Assembly: GCF_026745355.1 (NCBI RefSeq)
Contig: NC_079202.1
Location: 31,757,145 to 31,821,144 of the forward strand
DNA: 64,000 bases
DNA from: Beta vulgaris subsp. vulgaris
Lineage: Eukaryota; Streptophyta; Magnoliopsida; Caryophyllales; Amaranthaceae
Direction of reading: 5' to 3'
A program made the position numbers and the translations under genes. Of this stretch, positions 58,103 through 64,000 are shown in pieces. The first letter of the stretch is position 1. Every line of letters starts with the position of its first letter. The notes below the pieces were generated by a model that saw only the letters and a program-made list of their open reading frames with translations, ran no database searches and was not told the DNA's origin.

Positions 58103-61100
58103 GTAGGAGTGTGAGAATGGCCACGGGAGCTAAATATAAGCTTGTTTTCATTAATGGTTAGTTACCTAAATCTCCTCCTGAGTTAGATGATTATGATAAG
58201 TGGAATAGGAATGATTATATGTTAAGATGTTGGTTGTTTGCTTCTGTAAGACACCTGATATAACTGATATGTTGATATTAAATGAATTTGCAAAAGGGTT
58301 CTGAGATAATTTGGTTGAGAGATATGGGTAGTCAAATGCTCCACAGTTGTATTCTATTGAGAAATAAGTAATTAGGTTGATGCACGATGAGATGAGTGTA
58401 TATGATTATTATGGTAAGTTGAAGAAACTTTGGGATGAGTTGAATGTTTTAAAGGGCTTTCCTGAGTGTTCTTGTGGTGTTTTGAAGGAGTGTAAGTGTA
58501 GATATCTCAAAAGAATCATTGAGAGAGAGTGTCAGGGAAGGCCCATTGATTTCTTAATAGAATTAAACAACAAATACAATAATGTTATAGGAAGTATTCT
58601 TGTTATGGATCCTTTGCCGACTATAAACAAAGCTTTTCAGCTTGTTCAGCAAGTAGAGAAACAAAAAAAGATAAGTGAGAACATTGAATCCGGAGTTGAA
58701 GCTATTGCCTTGTTTTCTAATAAGGGTACTTTCTCTGGAGTACAACAGACTAAAGGAGTGTTGAAGAACATGATTGGAGGAATGCAAAGGAAGGAAAGCA
58801 AGGAAGAAAAAAAATGAGAAAGTATATTTGTGACCACTGCAAGATGAAGGGTCACACTCGAGCGGGATGTCTTAAGCTTATTGGCTATCCTTACTGTGAT
58901 CACTACAACATGAAGGGACACACTAAGGAAGGGTAAAGGTCCAGTTCAAAAAGGAAAAAGCAATTTGACCTATGTTGGTAATGTTGAGAGCAAGGAAGAA
59001 AATAAGAATCAGGAAGATCCTTTGGATTTTGGAAATCAAAGGGAAGGAAATATGGTGAAAACTCTTATTGAACAGGTGCTGAAAGCTTTATCAATCAGGC
59101 AGAATGAAGGAAGTAGTAGTCCTGTCAACAATACAACTCACATTTAAGTAACTTTGTAGGTATCATTTCTTCCAATAGTGCTTAGTCATATTATGAAATA
59201 CTTGGAAAAGATACATGGATCATTGATTCATGTGCTTCTGAACATATGGTGAATTGTGATAAATATTTCTTTTAAAGAAAGAGACTGAACAAGGTTGTTC
59301 ATGTTGGAATGCTAGATGGTACAATTAGGCAAGTGAAGGAGATATGGTCTATTGTTTTGAGACCCGAATTGATTCTCAGGAATGTGTTATATCTTCCTGA
59401 ATTTAAGCACAACCTTCTATCTGTAGCTAGAATGATACAACAGAACAAATTAAGGGTGCTATTCACTGATGAAAAACGTATGTTTCAAGACCTTTCTAAT
59501 GATGAGATCATTGGAGGAGGAAAAAGATGTGGAGGTGTGTATCAACTGGAGTTGCAACAAGAAAAATGCACAAAGTATGAAGATAATACCCGAGGAGATC
59601 CTATTTGAAAGAATGTTATAATGTAGTTTTAGGTAAAATAAGGAAACAATGATGTTTTGTTAATGCAATAGAGGTTGGGACATACATCTTTGTATTAACG
59701 GAAACATATTTCTCAATGTGAATGCAAAGGTTTAAGTGAAATCTTTTGTGATACTTGTTGTGTTGCAAAACACGATAGACTCCTATTTCCCATCAATAGA
59801 TCTATTGCTGAAAACACATTTGATCTTGTTCATATTGACCTTTGGAGGCCATATAGGGTCCAAGCAATTACAGGTGGGAGATATTTCTTGACTATATTGG
59901 CTGATCATTCAAGAGTCACTTGGAATTTTTTGATCAACAACAAAGAGTAGGTTAAAACTATATTGAGCAATTTCATTGCTTATGTTGAGAATCATTTCAA
60001 AGTTTCTATTAAAACCATCAGAACAGAAAATGGTACAAAGATAGTTATATCAAGGTGAATGTGGAAAAATTCTTGCTGCCAAGGGAATTTTTCACCAGAA
60101 AAGTGCTCCTAGAACTCCCCACACAGAATGGGAGAGTTGAAAGGAAGCAAAATCACCTAGCTAAAACTGCTAGGGCAATGAAGTTACATGATGCACTTCC
60201 AAAAAAACTTTGGGGAGAGTGCATTCTTGCTGCTACCTATGTTCATTAATCTTTTGCCATGTGCAGTTATTGGTTGCCAGACACCAGTTGAAAGATTATT
60301 GAAGAAGCAAACTGATTACAGTTTACTCAAGGTGGTAGGCTATTCATGTTATGCAACAAATTTTCACACCATAGGTGATAAATTTGCTCCAAAAGCAAAA
60401 AAGGTGTGTAATGCTAGGCTATCATAGTGGTCAAAAGGCTTATATAGTCTATGACTTAGAAGATCATAAGGTATTGATATGTAGAGATGTGGTTTTCAAA
60501 GAAAATATTTCCCCTTTTAAAAACACTGCTCAACAGGTACCAAAATAATCTTTGAAACTGTTTTCTCATCATCAGACACCTACTGATGATGATTATCTTC
60601 ATCTAATTGAAGAAGAAGCAGCAGCAGATGCCGCACCTCACTTTCATGAGCCACCAGAAATTGATGCTCGTGAACCAGAGCCTAGAGTTATAACTGATCA
60701 AATTCCTATTACAGTCTTGCAGCTTGTATCTAGGTAGGATGGTGTTGCTTTGAGAAGGTCATAGAGAGAAATAAAGATACCTTCCAAGTAGAATGACTAT
60801 TGACCTCTCTTCACAATGTGCAAATCAACCCTGAAGTTGATGTCTCTATAAACACACCAGTGGCCAACATGGTCATGACAACATTACACAATGAAAATTA
60901 TTATAGTGCTGAATATACTGCTTCTCTTGCCAATGTCTTGAAGCTCAAAGAACCTATCACTTTCACTGAAGCTTCTCAAGATGAAAAATGGAGAATTACA
61001 ATGACAGAAGAACTAGCAACCTTAGAGAAAAATGGGAATCGGGAGATCACTTCAAATGAGTTTATAAGATTAATTTTAAACCTAATGGTAAAGTTGAGAG

Positions 61101-62229
61101 ATACAAGGTCATGTTGGTGGCTAGGGGAGACAGGCAAAGACTATAAAGCTACTTTTCCTTTAGCTAAATTTCCTACAGTGAGAACAATGATTGCTCTTGC
61201 AACAAATAAAGATAGGAAGTTGTATTAATTAGATATCAACAATGCCTTTCTTCATGGGCATTTAGAAGAAGAGGTGTGTCTCAAGATTCCACATGGGTAT
61301 GCTTCAGTAGCTAATCAAGGAAAGGTTTGCAGATTGAAAAAGAGCCTATATGGCCTCAATCAGGCATCTAGGCAATATAATAGAGTTGAGAAAGTTTCTC
61401 ACTCAACTTGGCTATACCCAATGTGCCAGGGATATTTTGTGTTCTTCAAGAGAACAAATGGAAGAATCAACATAGCTTTAGTATATGTTGATGATCTATA
61501 ACTTACCGGAGATGATGAACATGGAATTCACCAACTCAAATGCAATCTTGACACAACTTTCACCATAAAAGACTTAGGTGAACTTAGATATTTTCTTGGC
61601 ATAGAAGTAGCCAGATTCAAGCAAGGTACAATGATTAATCAAAGAAAATAAACTCAGGATATGTTGGACTTCAAGATTGTATTGCTGTGAAATTTCGATT
61701 CCCAAAGGGATTCAAATTGAGTACAGACCAAGGTGAACTTCTTAAAGATCTTGAGGTTTATATAGAAGACTGATTGGCAGGCTTCTTTATCTTAATTTAT
61801 CTAGGCTAGACATCACCTTCTCTGTTCAACAACTCAGTCAATTGGAGCATGCCTAGAAAACCTCACTTGCAAGCTGCTCTTCATGTGGTGAGGTACTTAA
61901 AGGGTATTGGTGATAACCTTTTTTATCCGAAAGATTGTGGCACAACATTCACTGCCTACTCAGATGCTGACTGCGGCACCTGTCCCTTTAGTGGCAAATC
62001 CCTCACTGGATACTGCATTTTCATAGGAGGTTGCTTGGTATCTTGGAAAACCAAGAAGTAGAAGGTTACCTCTAAGTCCTCCTGTAAAGCTAAATTGAGG
62101 AGTACGTCTACGACAGCAACTGAAATTGCTTGGCCCACAAGCTTATGTGAAGATTTACATAAGCCTTTTTCATTAACCAGTCACTTTGTTTTGTGACAAT
62201 ATATCAGCTGAGTATATTGCTCATAATTT

Positions 62230-63646
62230 ATATGCCACATTTATATAAAGTTTTTAGATGCATTTTGATTGCATTTAGAACTCCTTTTAGAGCATTTAGG
62301 TGCATAATGGAATGAATTACGTAAGTTGTGCTCTACTACTCCCCGTTTGCGTGTTTTGATCATTTTCAGGTTACTTTGATGCAAATTGATTATGCTTACC
62401 TAAGATCAAGCCTATTAATCATTGAAGATGAGGATATCTTGCACAAGGATCACAATGCATCCATTTGGGACAATTTCGAGTTAGAATGAAGCAAAGAGTT
62501 AGTGAACGAAGTGTCAGAACTGACACCTGTTCACTATTTTGGCCATTACTTTTGATATGTAATTGATAATAAAGAAATTCTAGTTGCTTTGGAAACCACA
62601 CTTCAAGGGATTTCCAATGATAGGTCACATGCCCAAATCCAACTTCTGGTTTGAGAGATACATCCTTCGCAAGTTGACGCAAAATCGAGTTTTCTCGCCC
62701 GATCAACCGGGCGGTTTTGCCGGACCGGGTGAAATTAAAATTTCATCAGGATGCAAGGCATGTTAGCCCGGTCAACCAAGAGAGAAAGGAGCCAAAATCG
62801 CTTACGCGCCCGACCGGGCGGATTTAGCTTTTCTGTCGTAACTCTCAATCACTATCGCCCGACCGGGCAGTTTCTCAGGACGGGTTTTTTCACCTTTTTT
62901 TAGCCGGTTTTGTAAAAAGTATAAATAGGTTTTTAGTATTTTTGATTAGACTATCTTATTTTCTACGTTTTTAGGGCTAAACACTTAGTTTTTCTCTCTC
63001 TAGTTTTGTATGAACTTTTACATTTGAAGATTATAGAGATCGTTGATTTCCTTTTCATTGTTCTTCAATCATTCGGTATTCCTCTTTACTTTCTTTAATT
63101 TAATGAATTCTTTTACTTTGATCATGCTTATTGAGTTTATTATTATCATGAGTGAGTAGTATATTTCTAGGGCTTAGAGAAGGAAGCCATGTTTATACCT
63201 TTTTGATTGTGGTTTGATGTTCTTCGATAATTGGATTGAATTAGAATAATTCCTGTTGATTTGTTATGCTTATTTAATTCATGTAATTGCACAATATCAT
63301 GAGTTATGTTTAGCTAATGAGAATTAAAATTGAAAGATCGTATTCATTAGAGGCTTGTTACAATAGGTAGATTTGATTATATTGAGCGACCGTACTGGCA
63401 TATGTTAATTTAAGAGTTGTTAATGCCTGACCAATGATTAGCGAAATACTCTATTTATTCGAACCTCAATTCAAGTATTGTTGAACTATATTGTAGTGAT
63501 TAGATTGATATAAGCATGGTGGACCGATCAATTGCCCTAGGTTTGTAATTATTTGATAAACTTACATCATTTTGTGTTCTAGTTTACTCTAGTTTAGTTA
63601 TTAATTCTTCAATCAATTTTTTCTCTTGAAGCAGTTGAATAATTGA
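62230..63646 (+). mobile_element. LTR-like sequence of an unclassified retroelement
   Basis: It starts where copia RNase H stops (TATGCCACATTTATATAAAG). It carries repeated GCCCGACCGGGC-type motifs (about 62,698, 62,767, 62,809 and 62,857), then a TATA box AAGTATAAATAGG at about 62,918, then a T/C-rich leader-like stretch (TTTTTCTCTCTCTAGTTTTG) and long AT-rich DNA with GAGCGACCGTACTGGCATA. GC-rich motifs, TATA and leader in this order look like a retroelement promoter/LTR. No partner LTR is in the window. ORFs here are not credible. Confidence 0.45.
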
Positions 63647-63845
63647 CACTAGGGAAAAAAAAGGAAGGGTTGCGCTGGAAGGGCTACGCTTTCTTCATTA
63701 CGCAGCCCTTCTATACAGTAGGGCTGCACTTTTAAATAAATCGCAGCCCTTCTTTATTGTAGGGCTGCGTTTTTATAGAAAAGCGCAGCCCTTTACAAAA
63801 AGGGTTGCGCTTGACTAAAAAACGCAGCCCTACTGTAAAAAGAAG
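63647..63845 (+). mobile_element. CACTA (En/Spm-type) terminus with subterminal inverted motifs
   Basis: It begins CACTAGGGAAAAAAAAGG, a CACTA-type terminal repeat. About ten copies of AGGGCTGCG / CGCAGCCCT in both orientations follow within 190 bases (for example near 63,668, 63,704, 63,721, 63,742, 63,761, 63,785, 63,804 and 63,823). This is the subterminal array pattern bound by CACTA transposases. The other end is not seen because the LTR at 63,846 cuts in. Confidence 0.7.
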
Positions 63846-64000
63846 TGTTATGCTCAATAAAACTAGCAAACTTATATCACACTCCCAAAGATGAGTTCTT
63901 AAAATTGGAGACTTGTGCAACAATGATTGATTCAAATCCCAAAGCAAACTCCTGACCAGCAACCTGCACAAAAGGGACCCACCCTGGAGGTTTGGGTGGT
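63846..64000 (-). repeat. Partial LTR, same family as the Ty3 element, truncated by window end
   Basis: TGTTATGCTCAATAAAACTAGCAAACTTATATC-like text aligns with the first 155 bases of the LTRs at 46,160 and 57,480 (landmarks GGAGACTTGTGCAACAATGA, GCAAACTCCTGACCAGCAAC, CCACCCTGGAGGTTTGGGTG). It is more diverged than those two are from each other. Orientation follows the family (minus). It probably starts another copy beyond 64,000. Confidence 0.85.

Larger units (their letters stand above)
45863..62229 (+). pseudogene. Ty1/copia polyprotein, decayed and split by a Ty3 element
   Basis: Gag begins before the break (DGNSYIPWS near 46,130-46,155) and resumes at 58,103. Further gag lies at 58,377-58,817 (MHDEMSVYDYYGKLKKLWDE), with a knuckle CDHCKMKGHTRAGC near 58,832. 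A protease-like WIIDSCASEHMVNC sits at about 59,215; the expected DSG is DSC here. Integrase follows at about 59,815-60,250 (FDLVHIDLWRPY, IRTENG where IRTDNG is usual). RT lies at about 60,950-61,620 with DINNAFLHG and a YVDD motif at about 61,487. RNase H is at 61,849-62,200 (YSDADCGTCPFSGKSLTGYC). Many stops and frameshifts are present, so it is dead. It breaks off after AEYIAHN at about 62,229 and the 3' LTR is missing. Confidence 0.8.

Noticed and set aside
1..64000. CRISPR arrays, bacterial operons, rRNA genes or organellar insertions
   Set aside because: Direct repeats with unique spacers, ribosomal signatures or chloroplast/mitochondrial genes were looked for and not seen; all repeats fit eukaryotic transposons or simple repeats.

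Overview
This is nuclear DNA from a flowering plant. The evidence is a complete homomeric (eukaryote-type) acetyl-CoA carboxylase gene with 31 GT-AG coding exons, a spliced UTP11 gene, and a dense set of plant transposons: Ty3/gypsy and Ty1/copia LTR elements, hAT, MULE, CACTA, Helitron, Stowaway-like MITEs and SINE-like repeats. The ACCase resembles eudicot ACC1. I cannot fix the family, although my impression is Caryophyllales. Apart from the two host genes and the transposon ORFs, the sequence is AT-rich and non-coding.

Layout. 1-2.5 kb: tandem repeats, a foldback element and a hAT-like element full of GAGCTCG-type motifs. 2.5-11.1 kb: UTP11 (+), coding for a U3 snoRNP / small-subunit processome protein. 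Its sixth coding intron is 4.5 kb long and carries transposon debris, and its last coding segment is broken by an in-frame stop. 12.3-16.5 kb: a SINE-like repeat split by a small Ty3-type LTR element that keeps gag and an antisense ORF but has lost pol. 17.1-20.0 kb: a decayed MULE transposase gene (-). 20.0-26.8 kb: LTR-like sequence, several MITEs (one nested in another), a second GAGCTCG-type hAT element and a Helitron-like repeat, with no host gene. 27.08-39.43 kb: ACC1 (-), intact, encoding 2,255 residues. 40.7-43.8 kb: a direct tandem duplication of about 1.55 kb lying just upstream of ACC1. 44.3-45.36 kb: two Helitron-like elements back to back, one of them holding a Stowaway-type MITE.

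45.6-62.23 kb: a decayed Ty1/copia element (+) split in its gag by an 11.9-kb Ty3/gypsy element (-) at 46,160-58,102. The Ty3 element has near-identical LTRs and a perfect 5-bp target duplication (gtagg). It carries gag-protease-RT-RNase H-integrase on the minus strand, and a spliced antisense gene with its own TATA box on the plus strand. 62.23-64 kb: LTR-like DNA, then a CACTA terminus, then the start of another LTR of the same Ty3 family running off the window.

The two host genes are unrelated housekeeping genes: ACC1 makes cytosolic malonyl-CoA and UTP11 acts in nucleolar 18S rRNA maturation. They are transcribed in opposite directions and the DNA between them is entirely mobile-element territory. 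The most unusual features are the antisense, intron-bearing gene shared by the large Ty3 element and its small pol-less relative, the layers of nested insertions, the broken UTP11 C-terminus, and the duplication next to ACC1.
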